Shown here: positions 18,094 to 27,054 of the stretch, piece after piece
How positions within the stretch are numbered: position 1 is the stretch's first letter
Layout: each line of letters starts with the position of its first letter
Source of the DNA: Dehalogenimonas alkenigignens
GTDB lineage: Bacteria > Chloroflexota > Dehalococcoidia > Dehalococcoidales > Dehalococcoidaceae
Assembly: GCF_001466665.1 (NCBI RefSeq)
Contig: NZ_KQ758903.1
Span: 307,684-371,683 of the forward strand
Reading direction: 5' to 3'
DNA length: 64,000 bases
The notes under the pieces: model-generated
Databases searched by the model: none
What the model was told of the DNA's origin: nothing
The model's input: only the letters and a program-made list of their open reading frames with translations
Made by a program: the position numbers and the translations under genes

Positions 18094-18108
18094 ACCCGGC
18101 TGTCTTGG

Positions 18109-18678
18109 TTATTTCAGGCCGAGACTGTAATAATGCTTCTCCGTCCAGTTATCGCACCGGAAGTCTTTAAAGCCCGCCCGACGGAACATGGCTTCGATTT
18201 TTTCGGCTGATATTCTTATCTTCTGCGGCGGGCCGGGGCTGTCGAATTCCGCCCGCCACTCCATCGCCAGCAGCCTGCCGCCCGACTTTAATAACCGGTA
18301 AGCCTCATCGAGTGCCTTCTGCGGCTCTTTGGTCTCGTGCAGGATAAATGCCGCCAGACAGAATTCGGCGATACCGTCATCCAGGCCGGTTTTGGTGAAG
18401 TCTGATTTGACCGGCAGGACATTTTTTGGCGGCTTGCGGGATTTCAGGATATCGAGCATGGCGTCAGAGTCATCGACGGCGTAGACATAGCCCACCGTTC
18501 CGACGATCTCCGCCATAGGTAAGGCAAACGTCCCTGTACCGCAGCCCAGGTCGACGCAGACCGTCCCGGCTTTCACCCCGCCGGCCTTGCGGAGAAGTTC
18601 AGGAATCCTCAGCTCGGCGATGCGGCCTGGGTTGTCCAGGCGGGCGGCATTGCCGGTCTCGAAATGATTATTGGTCAT
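18109..18678 (-). CDS. Class I SAM-dependent methyltransferase
   Basis: 189 residues. The SAM-binding motif I is VCVDLGCGTGTFALPMAE (about residues 42-59), followed by the acidic ribose contact in VYAVDDSDAML. The substrate is unknown; the overall look is of the UbiE/MenG-like or small-molecule group. The ATG overlaps the stop of a 53-codon gene as ATGA, which itself overlaps the uvrB end, so the three are co-transcribed. Confidence 0.85.
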   Translation of the reverse strand: MTNNHFETGNAARLDNPGRIAELRIPELLRKAGGVKAGTVCVDLGCGTGTFALPMAEIVGTVGYVYAVDDSDAMLDILKSRKPPKNVLPVKSDFTKTGLDDGIAEFCLAAFILHETKEPQKALDEAYRLLKSGGRLLAMEWRAEFDSPGPPQKIRISAEKIEAMFRRAGFKDFRCDNWTEKHYYSLGLK

Positions 18679-18836
18679 CTGTTAGATTTCTTTTCCCCGG
18701 CCCGCCGCTCAACGCTTTGCCTGTATATCAAAGCGATTGACTTGCCGTGATGGGTCATCTTGGAGCGCTTGGCTGTCCGCCGCATTTCACGACGCTCCTG
18801 GCGGGTGCCGCAATCTATTTCTTCGTTATTTGCCAC
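18675..18836 (-). CDS. Small basic protein between uvrB and the methyltransferase
   Basis: 53 residues, starting at a GTG (18836-18834) inside the 3' end of uvrB and ending in an ATGA overlap with the methyltransferase start. This tight two-sided packing supports a real, translationally coupled gene. The protein is strongly basic ([20 protein letters not shown]) with a likely helix in its C-terminal half. The family is not recognised; nucleic acid binding is a guess from charge only. Confidence 0.65.
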   Translation of the reverse strand: MANNEEIDCGTRQERREMRRTAKRSKMTHHGKSIALIYRQSVERRAGEKKSNR

Positions 18837-20835
18837 GGGGTCTGGCCTCGGGCTCGATCAATTCCCGCTTCAGCTCCACAATGCGATCACGTAGAAGGGC
18901 AGCGCGCTCAAAGTCCATCAGCTTGGCGGAACGCTTCATCTGTGTCTCCAGCTCCCGGACGAGGCGCGCCATGTCTTCCTTCGTCAGCGGCGTAACCCTG
19001 TAGGCCGCGGCCTGTGAATCGGCCACCACTGCCTCAGCGGTGCGGATGCGCTCGGTGATGTCTTTGATGGCTTTCCGAATGCCCTGCGGTGTGATTCCAT
19101 GCTCGGCGTTGTAGGCCTCCTGGACAGCCCGCCGCCGCTTGATCTCGGTGATAGCGCGGTCCATGGAACCGGTGACCGTGTCGGCGTACATGATGACTTT
19201 GCCGTCCACATGACGGGCGGCGCGGCCCATGGTCTGGATGAGCGCCCACTCCGAACGCAGGAAGCCTTCCTTGTCGGCGTCAAGGATGGCGACCAGTGAG
19301 ACTTCCGGCAGGTCGAGGCCTTCGCGCAACAGGTTGATGCCGACGACAACATCGTAGACACCGAGCCGAAGGTCGCGCAGTATCTCTACCCTTTCAAAAG
19401 TCTCCACCTCGGAGTGGAGATACTGGGTCTTGACGCCGGATTCGCTGAGGTATTCTGACAGTTTCTCAGCAAGTTTCTTGGTGAGGGTCGTCACCAGGCA
19501 GCGCTCGCCCTTTTCGACGCGGAGTTTTATCTGGTGAATCAGGTCGTCAACCTGACCTTCAGTGGGTTTGACTTCTATCACCGGCTCTAACAAACCAGTC
19601 GGTCGGACAAGCTGCTCGACAGTGTTCTGGGAATGCTCTTTTTCATAAAGCCCCGGGGTCGCCGAAACGTATATTACCTGGGAAAAACGCTGCCGGAATT
19701 CCGAGAAGTTCAGAGGGCGGTTGTCCAGGGCTGAGGGCAGGCGGAAGCCATAGTCCACCAGGATTTCCTTACGTGCCCGGTCGCCGTTATACATGCCGCG
19801 TATTTGCGGCAGCGACATGTGTGACTCATCAACGAAGAGAATGTAGTCCTTAGGGAAATAATCAAGCAGCGTCCACGGCGAGGAGCCCGCCGGCCGCCCC
19901 GCCAGGTGGCGGGCATAGTTCTCAACGCCGTTGCAGTACCCGGCCTGTTCAAGCATCTCCAGGTCGTAGTTGGTGCGCTGTTCCAGCCGCGCAGCTTCAA
20001 GCAGCTTGCCTTGCTTCTTGAGTTCGCCGACTCGTTGAACCAACTCCTCTCGAATAGCCTGAATTGCCTTGACGAGCTTCTCCGGCGAGGTAACGAAGTG
20101 CTTGGCCGGGTAGATGTCCACTAATTTGAGTTCTTCCAGGTACTCTCCGGTCAGCGGATCAATGCGGAGCATGCGCTCGATCTCATCGCCGAAGAACTCC
20201 ACCCGGATGGCGGTTTCCTCGTAGGCCGGCTGTAATTCCAGGGTATCGCCGCGCAGGCGGAATTTCCCTCGGGAGAAATCAAGGTCATTGCGCTCGTACT
20301 GCATGTCTACCAGGCGGTGTAAAATGTCGCTCCGATTGTACCTCGCCCCCTTCTCAAGATTCAGGATGAACTTCATGTACTCTTCCGGCTCGCCCAGGCC
20401 GTAGATGCAGGACACCGAGGCGACGATAATGACATCCCGCCGGGATAGCAGCGAACGGGTGGCGGCGTGCCGCAGCTTGTCGATCTCGTCGTTGATGTCG
20501 GCGTCCTTTTCGATGTACATATCCTTGGAGGGGACATAAGCCTCGGGCTGGTAATAGTCGTAGTAGCTGACGAAATACTCCACGGCGTTATTGGGGAAAA
20601 ACTCCCGGAATTCGGCGTAGAGCTGGGCAGCCAGGGTCTTGTTATGAGAGATGATCAGCGCCGGCCGGCCGCAGCGGGCGATAATGTTGGCCATGGTGAA
20701 GGTCTTGCCCGAACCGGTGACGCCGAGCAGTGTCTGGTCCTTGAGGCCGTCAGCCAAACCCTGGGTCAAGCCGGACACCGCCTGTGGTTGGTCGCCCATC
20801 AGTCCAAAATCGGAAACGAGGTTGAATTCAGTCAT
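18826..20835 (-). CDS. uvrB: Excinuclease ABC subunit B
   Basis: DNA damage-verification helicase-like subunit of nucleotide excision repair. Walker A is [11 protein letters not shown], the beta-hairpin region contains [15 protein letters not shown], and the DEAD-type box is FVDESH. The C-terminal UvrC-binding UVR motif lies in [20 protein letters not shown] use the ATG at 20835 because a TATAAT lies six bases before it, so the ATG at 20853 would be upstream of the transcript. It is divergent from dxr and overlaps a 53-codon gene downstream. Confidence 0.96.
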   Translation of the reverse strand: MTEFNLVSDFGLMGDQPQAVSGLTQGLADGLKDQTLLGVTGSGKTFTMANIIARCGRPALIISHNKTLAAQLYAEFREFFPNNAVEYFVSYYDYYQPEAYVPSKDMYIEKDADINDEIDKLRHAATRSLLSRRDVIIVASVSCIYGLGEPEEYMKFILNLEKGARYNRSDILHRLVDMQYERNDLDFSRGKFRLRGDTLELQPAYEETAIRVEFFGDEIERMLRIDPLTGEYLEELKLVDIYPAKHFVTSPEKLVKAIQAIREELVQRVGELKKQGKLLEAARLEQRTNYDLEMLEQAGYCNGVENYARHLAGRPAGSSPWTLLDYFPKDYILFVDESHMSLPQIRGMYNGDRARKEILVDYGFRLPSALDNRPLNFSEFRQRFSQVIYVSATPGLYEKEHSQNTVEQLVRPTGLLEPVIEVKPTEGQVDDLIHQIKLRVEKGERCLVTTLTKKLAEKLSEYLSESGVKTQYLHSEVETFERVEILRDLRLGVYDVVVGINLLREGLDLPEVSLVAILDADKEGFLRSEWALIQTMGRAARHVDGKVIMYADTVTGSMDRAITEIKRRRAVQEAYNAEHGITPQGIRKAIKDITERIRTAEAVVADSQAAAYRVTPLTKEDMARLVRELETQMKRSAKLMDFERAALLRDRIVELKRELIEPEARPRGK

Positions 20836-20840
20836 ATTTG

Positions 20841-20868
20841 AATTATAGGGCATCGGCTATAAAAGACA
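20841..20868 (-). promoter_or_regulatory. uvrB promoter, leaderless arrangement
   Basis: Minus-strand TTGTCT (20868-20863), a 16-base spacer and TATAAT (20846-20841). Six bases separate the box from the ATG at 20835, so the predicted start is at the start codon. Confidence 0.6.
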
Positions 20869-20901
20869 AGACCCCCTCGTTTACGGTATTATATTTATGT
20901 A

Positions 20902-22026
20902 ATGACACCGAAAAACCTGGCCGTCCTGGGTTCGACCGGCAGCATCGGACAGCAGGCACTGGACGTAGCCCGCCGGCATCCATCAAAGGTTTCGGTCGTT
21001 GGTTTGGCTGCCGGCGAAAATTTCACCCTGGCGCAAAAGCAGGCCGACGAATTCCAGCCCCGTTTCATATCCTGCGCCGCCAAGCAGCTAACTTGCGGCA
21101 ACTCAGTGTGCTTGCCGCTGGAGACCATGGCGACGCATCCCGATGTCGATATCGTCATCGTCGCTCTGCCTGGGGGCGCCGGACTGGGTCCGGCCCTCGC
21201 AGCGGCGCGGGCGGGCAAGATAATCGCTCTGGCCAATAAGGAATGCCTCGTCGCTGCCGGCGAGATATTGCTCGCTGAAGCCCGAAAGCACGGCGCCCAG
21301 GTCCGCCCGGTTGACTCGGAACATTCGGCCATCTGGCAATGCCTCACCGGCGAACCCAGCCAACCGGAAAAGCTCCTTTTGACAGCCTCCGGAGGGCCGT
21401 TCCGCGAATACCCGGCCGAAAGAATAGCGGCGGTGACACCGGAGCAGGCGCTGGCCCACCCTTCGTGGAAGATGGGCAAAAAGGTGACTATCGACTCAGC
21501 GACGCTGATGAACAAAGGCCTCGAGGTCATCGAGGCGCACCGGCTCTACGGCTTGCCTTACGAGCGCATCGAAGTGGTCATCCACCCGCAGTCAATCATC
21601 CACTCGATGGTCGAGTTCGCCGACGGCGCGATTAAAGCTCAGCTTTCACCGCCGGATATGCGGCTTCCGATACAATATGCTCTTTCCTACCCTGAGCGCT
21701 GGGACAATGCCGACCTGCCAAGGGCGGACTGGGCAAAAATCTCCCGCCTTGATTTTTCAGAGCCGGACTTCAGCAAATTCCCTTGCTTGAGACTGGCAAT
21801 TGAGGCTGGTAAGCGGGAGAGCACTTTTCCTGCGGTGCTGTCTGCTGCGGACGAGGCGGCAGTTAACCTCTTCCTCGCGCGCAGAATTGCCTTTACCGAC
21901 ATCGCCCTGCTGGTAGCCGGAGCGCTCGATGGGCATAACCCAGAGGGCGAACCTTCGTTAGAAAACATAGCCGCGGCCGAAGTGTGGGCGCGGCAGAAAG
22001 TCTTAGAGCTGGCAAGGAGTCTTTAG
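20902..22026 (+). CDS. dxr: 1-deoxy-D-xylulose-5-phosphate reductoisomerase
   Basis: Second step of the MEP isoprenoid pathway, making MEP from DXP with NADPH and a divalent metal. The NADPH loop is VLGSTGSIGQQALD at the N-terminus. ALANKECLVAAGE and DSEHSAIWQCL are the substrate and metal regions (D and E ligands), followed by TASGGPFREYP. At 374 residues it is typical. TATATT (20890-20895) lies six bases before the ATG and there is no ribosome site. rseP begins on the base after its stop. Confidence 0.96.
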   Translation: MTPKNLAVLGSTGSIGQQALDVARRHPSKVSVVGLAAGENFTLAQKQADEFQPRFISCAAKQLTCGNSVCLPLETMATHPDVDIVIVALPGGAGLGPALAAARAGKIIALANKECLVAAGEILLAEARKHGAQVRPVDSEHSAIWQCLTGEPSQPEKLLLTASGGPFREYPAERIAAVTPEQALAHPSWKMGKKVTIDSATLMNKGLEVIEAHRLYGLPYERIEVVIHPQSIIHSMVEFADGAIKAQLSPPDMRLPIQYALSYPERWDNADLPRADWAKISRLDFSEPDFSKFPCLRLAIEAGKRESTFPAVLSAADEAAVNLFLARRIAFTDIALLVAGALDGHNPEGEPSLENIAAAEVWARQKVLELARSL

Positions 22027-23064
22027 TTGTTCACCATAATCGTCTTTTTACTCGTTCTAGCGGTAGTGGTGCTGTCTCACGAAGCCGGCCATTTCTTCAC
22101 GGCCAAAGCCTTCGGGGTAAAGGTCAATGAATTCGGTATCGGCTACCCGCCGCGGTTATTCGCTGTCAAGAAGGGCGAAACCGAGTATTCGGTCAACCTG
22201 CTGCCGCTGGGCGGCTTCGTCAAGCTGTCCGGCGAGGAAGACCCGACGGCACCGGGCTCGCTGGCCTCAAAAAGTCACGCCAAACGTATCACCGTGCTGG
22301 CCTCCGGCGCGGCCGTAAACGCTCTGCTGCCTATAATTTTTTTCACCGCCGCAATGATCCTGCCACACGACGTAGCTTCGGGGCGGATCGAGGTGGTCGA
22401 GGTATCGCCCGACTCGCCGGCCTCAACGGCTGGCATCGTTCCCGGCGATGTCATCACCAGGCTGGATGGTCGTGACCTTATCAACAACAATGAGCTGGGC
22501 AGAGTTATTATCCTGAATCTGGGTGAAGCGATCCCCATGGAAATAGTTAAGGCAGATGGTACAACGCAGACGGTGTCCGTGACGCCTCGATGGAACCCGC
22601 CCGAGGGACAGGGCGCGGTAGGCATACGCACCCGGACTGCCGATGTGGTCATCGAAGAAACAACTGTGCCCTTTTTCCGGGCAATCGACCAGGGGTTGCG
22701 TGAAGCCGGCGAGACCATGGTGCTTTTTAAGAACTCTATTTTGATGATGGTTTTCGGCGCCGACGCCCAGATCGCCGGCCCGGTCGGCATTGCCCAGATG
22801 ACCGGCGAGGTAGCTCGAGCCGGAATTTCCCCGCTGTTGGAGTTCACCGCTTTCCTGTCGCTCAACCTGGCCATCCTGAATCTGCTGCCGATACCGGCGC
22901 TGGATGGCGGCCGTATCGCCTTCGTCGTTGTTGAGTGGGCGCGAAGAGGCAAGCGCATCGACCCGCAGACCGAGGGCAAGATCCACTTCATCGGCTTCGT
23001 TATCCTCATCGGCCTGATCATCATGGTAACGTTTCAGGATATCCTCAGAATTGTCGGCGGATAA
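22027..23064 (+). CDS. rseP: RseP-type site-2 membrane metalloprotease (M50)
   Basis: Cuts transmembrane anchors inside the membrane. The zinc motif HEAGH (H18, E19, H22) is in the first membrane segment. A PDZ domain occupies about residues 110-190 (DSPASTAGIVPGDVITRLDG). The third zinc ligand is in NLLPIPALDGGRI near the C-terminus. The start is a TTG directly after the dxr stop. The dxr-rseP-ispG order is conserved in many bacteria. Confidence 0.93.
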   Translation: MFTIIVFLLVLAVVVLSHEAGHFFTAKAFGVKVNEFGIGYPPRLFAVKKGETEYSVNLLPLGGFVKLSGEEDPTAPGSLASKSHAKRITVLASGAAVNALLPIIFFTAAMILPHDVASGRIEVVEVSPDSPASTAGIVPGDVITRLDGRDLINNNELGRVIILNLGEAIPMEIVKADGTTQTVSVTPRWNPPEGQGAVGIRTRTADVVIEETTVPFFRAIDQGLREAGETMVLFKNSILMMVFGADAQIAGPVGIAQMTGEVARAGISPLLEFTAFLSLNLAILNLLPIPALDGGRIAFVVVEWARRGKRIDPQTEGKIHFIGFVILIGLIIMVTFQDILRIVGG

Positions 23065-23088
23065 ATCCGAAATACGAAGTATAATCCC

Positions 23089-24153
23089 ATGACTGAATAC
23101 CAGAGTATTACCAGGCGGCGGAAAAGCAAAGTCATTAACATCGGCGGCGTTATTGTCGGCGGCGAAGCGCCTGTGTCTGTTCAGTCGATGACCAAGACCG
23201 ACACACGCAAAGTTTCGGAGACTGTTGCCCAGATCAAAGAGTTAGCCGCGGCCGGCTGTGAGATCATCCGCTGCGGCGTGCCGGACATGGAGGCTGCCGA
23301 GGCACTGCGGCAAATCAAGAGTCAGAGCCCGATTCCAGTCATCGCCGACATCCACTTCGATTACCGGTTGGCTCTGACAGCCATCGCCTCGGGCGTTGAT
23401 GGTTTGCGGATCAACCCGGGCAACATCGGCGATGCGGAACGGGTGAAGCAGGTGGTGGTCGCGGCGAAAGAAAGACAGGTACCGATCCGCATCGGAGTCA
23501 ATGGCGGGAGCCTGCCGCCGGACTTCGAGCCGATGAAACCTCTGCACCAGAGGATGGTTGACTCGGCGATGGAGCAAGTGAGGCTCCTTGAGAGCCTGAA
23601 CTTCGACCTGATCAAGATTTCACTCAAAGCCTTCGACGTGCCTGAGACGGTGGCGGCCTACCGAATGATTTCTTCGATGGTCGATTACCCTTTGCACCTG
23701 GGCATGACCGAAGCCGGAACGCCGCGCACCGGTATCATCCGCTCAGCAGTTGGCATCGGGGCGCTCTTGGCCGAAGGCATCGGTGACACCATCCGTGTAT
23801 CGCTCTCGGCAAACCCGCGCGAGGAGATCGTCGCCGGTTACGAAATACTGAAAAGCCTTGACCTTCGCCAGCGGGGGGCTGTCCTGGTTAGCTGCCCGTC
23901 TTGCTCTCGTACGGAGGTGGACATTGTCGGTCTGGCCGAGCGGGTCGGAGATGCCCTCCTGGTCATCGACAAACCCATCAGGGTGGCCGTCATGGGCTGC
24001 GCCGTCAATGGTCCCGGCGAGGCGCGGGACGCCGATGTCGGCATCGCCTGCGGCAAGGGTCAGGGAATTTTATTCCGCCGCGGCGAAAAGGTCCGCGTGG
24101 TAGCCGAGCCGGAGTTCTTCACCGCCCTTTTAAATGAACTCAAAAACTTTTAG
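23089..24153 (+). CDS. ispG: 4-hydroxy-3-methylbut-2-en-1-yl diphosphate synthase
   Basis: Penultimate MEP-pathway enzyme, a 4Fe-4S protein that opens MEcPP to HMBPP. The N-terminal TIM-barrel part includes VQSMTKTDTRKV and DGLRINPGNIG. The cluster ligands are two cysteines in SCPSCSRTEVD and one in MGCAVNGPGEARDADVG, plus a conserved glutamate nearby. The length of 354 residues is normal. It is the last gene of the dxr-rseP-ispG unit. Confidence 0.96.
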   Translation: MTEYQSITRRRKSKVINIGGVIVGGEAPVSVQSMTKTDTRKVSETVAQIKELAAAGCEIIRCGVPDMEAAEALRQIKSQSPIPVIADIHFDYRLALTAIASGVDGLRINPGNIGDAERVKQVVVAAKERQVPIRIGVNGGSLPPDFEPMKPLHQRMVDSAMEQVRLLESLNFDLIKISLKAFDVPETVAAYRMISSMVDYPLHLGMTEAGTPRTGIIRSAVGIGALLAEGIGDTIRVSLSANPREEIVAGYEILKSLDLRQRGAVLVSCPSCSRTEVDIVGLAERVGDALLVIDKPIRVAVMGCAVNGPGEARDADVGIACGKGQGILFRRGEKVRVVAEPEFFTALLNELKNF

Positions 24154-24186
24154 AATATAGTCCCGACATCCGAACGAGGAGCAGCG

Positions 24187-24774
24187 TTGGATAATACATT
24201 CTGGCAAGCGGTTACAGCTTTATCAGTGGCTGTCCTGACCATTGGCTTCCTGGTCGGCATCGTTAAGTATTTGCAATTCCGCCGCCGCGATGACGCCAAG
24301 CTGGCCATCGACCTGTTCCGCGACTTCCGCAGCGACGAGTTCAAAGCCGTAATCCGCAGCATCTATTCCGTAAAGCCGGAGCAATGGGCTACTCTGGCCG
24401 ACTACCAGCGGGTTCGGATCGACCACCTGGTGGACTGGCTGAATCTGCTCGGCGCCGTCACCCGCAATAAGGAGATCAATGAGAACTTGGCCATCGAGAC
24501 GCTGGCCGGACCCACCGCCATCCGATGCTGGTACCGTCTGCTGCCCTACCTCCGGCAGGAGACCGAGCGGCGTGGTTTCTATTGCGACGCATTCGAGGAT
24601 TTCACCCGCCGCTCACTAGCCCACTTCAAACAGAAAAATGTCCCCATCTGGTTCAACTGGGGCGCCGAACGCGTTGAATTGGTCAAGCTCCTCCAGAAGC
24701 CGGAATTTAAACCGCGGACGATGGAAGAGATTCGCGGCAGCACCCGGTTAGCGGTTGAGGACAAAGCTGCATAA
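24187..24774 (+). CDS. Single-span membrane protein, DUF4760-like
   Basis: 195 residues. One membrane segment (about residues 9-28) is followed by a soluble helical domain (FRDFRSDEFKAVIRSIYS onward) resembling the DUF4760 type of membrane-tethered proteins. No catalytic motif is seen. The start is a TTG with GAGGAGC upstream. It lies 33 bases after ispG and could be transcribed with it. Function unknown. Confidence 0.7.
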   Translation: MDNTFWQAVTALSVAVLTIGFLVGIVKYLQFRRRDDAKLAIDLFRDFRSDEFKAVIRSIYSVKPEQWATLADYQRVRIDHLVDWLNLLGAVTRNKEINENLAIETLAGPTAIRCWYRLLPYLRQETERRGFYCDAFEDFTRRSLAHFKQKNVPIWFNWGAERVELVKLLQKPEFKPRTMEEIRGSTRLAVEDKAA

Positions 24775-24818
24775 TACGAGCAGTATTTTTCAGGTGGATT
24801 TCCCGAACAATGCTGTGT

Positions 24819-24824
24819 TATAAT
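24819..24824 (+). promoter_or_regulatory. Extended -10 element of the 45-codon gene
   Basis: TGTTATAAT with TATAAT at 24819-24824 places a start near 24831, giving a leader of about 30 bases that contains GGAG (24847-24850). Confidence 0.45.
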
Positions 24825-24862
24825 TCCTGGTTAGTCTCAAATTTTCGGAGTTTATAATTACA

Positions 24863-25000
24863 ATGGCTAAAAAAATTCCAGCCTCTGAAAAACGACAGGT
24901 CCCTTTATCGGAATTCACCCAGGGCGTCAATAAGAAAGACGAGGTCTCCGGCCTCAAGATTAAATTCGCTTTCTGCAACCGCAAACGCAAAGGCGGATAA
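24863..25000 (+). CDS. Small basic protein of 45 residues
   Basis: An ATG at 24863 with GGAG 12 bases upstream opens a 45-codon frame ending at a TAA. It has its own extended -10 promoter and is followed 41 bases later by an intrinsic terminator, a self-contained unit typical of a real small gene. The product is Lys/Arg-rich at both ends (MAKKIPASEKRQ and FCNRKRKGG) with one cysteine. Family not recognised. Confidence 0.6.
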   Translation: MAKKIPASEKRQVPLSEFTQGVNKKDEVSGLKIKFAFCNRKRKGG

Positions 25001-25041
25001 TCCCGCTTGCCGCGGGCGGTAGACTTTGAACAATCCCTTTC

Positions 25042-25065
25042 AAGCTCGACACGGTCGAGCTTTTT
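25042..25065 (+). terminator. Intrinsic terminator after the 45-codon gene
   Basis: AAGCTCGAC (25042-25050) pairs with GTCGAGCTT (25054-25062) around a three-base loop and runs into five Ts. Confidence 0.8.
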
Positions 25066-25127
25066 GGCGTTTGTTAGAGGACAGCAGTGTTCATGGATTG
25101 CCGCACTGAAATAACGGCGGCGCCGGA

Positions 25128-26114
25128 CTACCCCCGCTCGAAGGGGTGACCTTCGAAGTTGAAATCCGGCAGGTAATAGTCCCTGGAGCCCTCGCCCTGA
25201 AGCCAACCGTTCTCCAAACCAAGGACGTCCAGCAGGTTAACCACGCGGCGGTATTCTGCGGTGGTGATGCTGCGGGCGATAGGCGGTACTTCCATCGCCT
25301 TGTGCCGCGGGTAGTATTGGGCCATCAAGCTGACCGTTACCGAAGGCGACAGTTCAGAAGCGATCCAACGCATCGATTCTTCGCTCCCGGCCAACTCATT
25401 AGGCAGGATCAGGTGACGGACAATCAAGCCGCGCACCGCGATATCGTCGCTGTCAACCACCAGGTTGCCGACCTGACGGTACATTTCGGTTATTGCCGCC
25501 CGGGCGGTTGGTACATAGTGAGCGACATCTGACAGTTTAGCGGCGATGCTGTTGGAAGCGTATTTAAGATCCGGCAGGTAGATATCCACCACGCCTTCCA
25601 ATTCCCGCAGCGTATCCACGGCGTCATAAGCGTTCGTGTTGTAGACAATTGGAAGATTCAAGCCGCGCGGTACGGCCTCATAAATGGCGCGCATGATCTG
25701 CGGCACATATTGAGTGGGACTGACCAGATTGATATTATGACAGTCCAGGTCGTTCTGAATATACAGCATCCGGTTGGAAAGGCGCGAGGGTGTTATTTGG
25801 TTTGGGCGCTGCCGCTCCGGGTCCTGGGAAATCTGATAATTTTGGCAGTAGACACAGCGAAGATTACAATTGCCGAAGAAGACGGTACCGGAGCCGCGGC
25901 TGCCCGAGATGGCCGGCTCCTCCCCGCGGTGAGCACAGACTGCAGCGACAGCCACCAGTTTGCCGGCGTTGCAGGAACCGATCTCTCCATTCAGCCGGTT
26001 TGCGCCGCAGCGGCGGGGGCAGATATCGCAGTGTTCAAGACGAGCCTCAAGCCGTTGGACCCTCTGTTCAAGCTCGCCGGACTCATAGAGTTGGATATAG
26101 CCGGGATCAGTCAA
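25128..26114 (-). CDS. Radical SAM protein related to pyruvate formate-lyase activating enzymes
   Basis: 328 residues. The radical SAM cluster motif is in FFGNCNLRCVYCQNYQIS (CxxxCxxC). An N-terminal extra cysteine set, HCDICPRRCGANR, is typical of the COG1313-type group whose targets are mostly unknown. The start is a TTG with GGTGAGG upstream. The barrel contains INLVSPTQYVPQI and VDIYLPDLKY. No glycyl radical enzyme lies next to it, so its substrate stays open. Confidence 0.85.
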   Translation of the reverse strand: MTDPGYIQLYESGELEQRVQRLEARLEHCDICPRRCGANRLNGEIGSCNAGKLVAVAAVCAHRGEEPAISGSRGSGTVFFGNCNLRCVYCQNYQISQDPERQRPNQITPSRLSNRMLYIQNDLDCHNINLVSPTQYVPQIMRAIYEAVPRGLNLPIVYNTNAYDAVDTLRELEGVVDIYLPDLKYASNSIAAKLSDVAHYVPTARAAITEMYRQVGNLVVDSDDIAVRGLIVRHLILPNELAGSEESMRWIASELSPSVTVSLMAQYYPRHKAMEVPPIARSITTAEYRRVVNLLDVLGLENGWLQGEGSRDYYLPDFNFEGHPFERG

Positions 26115-26196
26115 GGCAAAACCTCACCGAGGAGTACCCGTTGCGGTCTTCTAACCCGCTGCTGGGGTGAAGGTCGGCGCTGCGCTGCACCGCGAG

Positions 26197-26463
26197 TCAA
26201 TAAAGGAGCTTGCCCTGTTCCTTGAGCAGATGCTCCACGTTCTTCCGCACCAGAGCGCAGTCCGACTCATTTTTTAAGGCTAGAATTTTTATCAGGCCGG
26301 GCCAGACCTCTTCTTCAACGTTGCGGGGTACGGATAACACCGACCCCTTTTTTACATCGGCTTTCCTGAAGAGCACCTTATTATCGATAGAATCCCAATA
26401 AGGGATAATGCCGTATTTTACGAGCCAGTTTAACGCATCTTGACGTGACAGAGCCGTGCTCAT
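26197..26463 (-). CDS. Hypothetical protein, 88 residues
   Basis: Not recognised. It is a small soluble, mixed-charge protein starting MSTALSRQDALNWLVKYGII, with predicted helices at both ends and no cysteines or catalytic signature beyond one Cys near the C-terminus. It follows a broken DUF3795-type gene by 15 bases on the same strand, with AGGAGG before its start. That good ribosome site supports translation. Confidence 0.6.
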   Translation of the reverse strand: MSTALSRQDALNWLVKYGIIPYWDSIDNKVLFRKADVKKGSVLSVPRNVEEEVWPGLIKILALKNESDCALVRKNVEHLLKEQGKLLY

Positions 26464-26478
26464 AACAGATCAGCCTCC

Positions 26479-27028
26479 TTAAACCCGTCGCCTTAACTTT
26501 AGCGTCAAACCCTTTTGGGACGCAAGTTGGCTGAAAGTTTGCCTCAGGAGCGCTGTTCTGCCCTTCATTTCAGAGATCCTCGAAAGATCCTCCGATAGGT
26601 TCCCGAAAACTGCCTGAAGTTCGTCAAGCGGCAGCAGTTGTACCGCCAGGCAGAAAAATCCCTTGCTTCGGCCATCTTTGTATGTTGCCAGCAACTCGGC
26701 GAGGAAAGCCGCCCGCTCCTCTTGCAGCCGGGCAAACTTACTAATGCCCGCTTCACGGATGCGACGATGGTTGGCTGGCACCGGCAGGTATGAGATAAAC
26801 GAATCAGCGGTGGCTGCGGCTTTGAATACCCGGTCAAGCCTGGCACAGCCCTGGGTCTCGGAACATTCGGCGCAACACTCCATACGGTGTTCCTTAACAC
26901 AGCACCGCTGCACAGAGCAGCCCGGGTCGACAAGGCCTCGGCGGCACAGCGGGGCATCGCGACGGACCATCGGTATGGTAACGGGAACACAGTCCGCAAT
27001 CCAGGCCACAGGCGCCGACTGCGGGAAT
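26479..27028 (-). pseudogene. DUF3795-type cysteine-rich protein split by a frameshift
   Basis: Two frames must be joined to read the family. The upstream frame gives VGACGLDCGLCSRYHTDG and then SRCPA. The downstream frame gives CRRGLVDPGCSVQRCCVKEH and then MECCAEC, followed by the helical C-terminal part. One surplus base near 26944-26951 (in GCTGTGC on the minus strand) accounts for the break. The upstream frame has no ATG, GTG or TTG after the gltX stop; an ATT at 27028-27026 is the likeliest start. DUF3795 proteins are probably metal-binding. The gene may be a true pseudogene or an assembly error. Confidence 0.7.
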
Positions 27029-27054
27029 CCGTTTGAATACCTGCGCTTCCGAGG

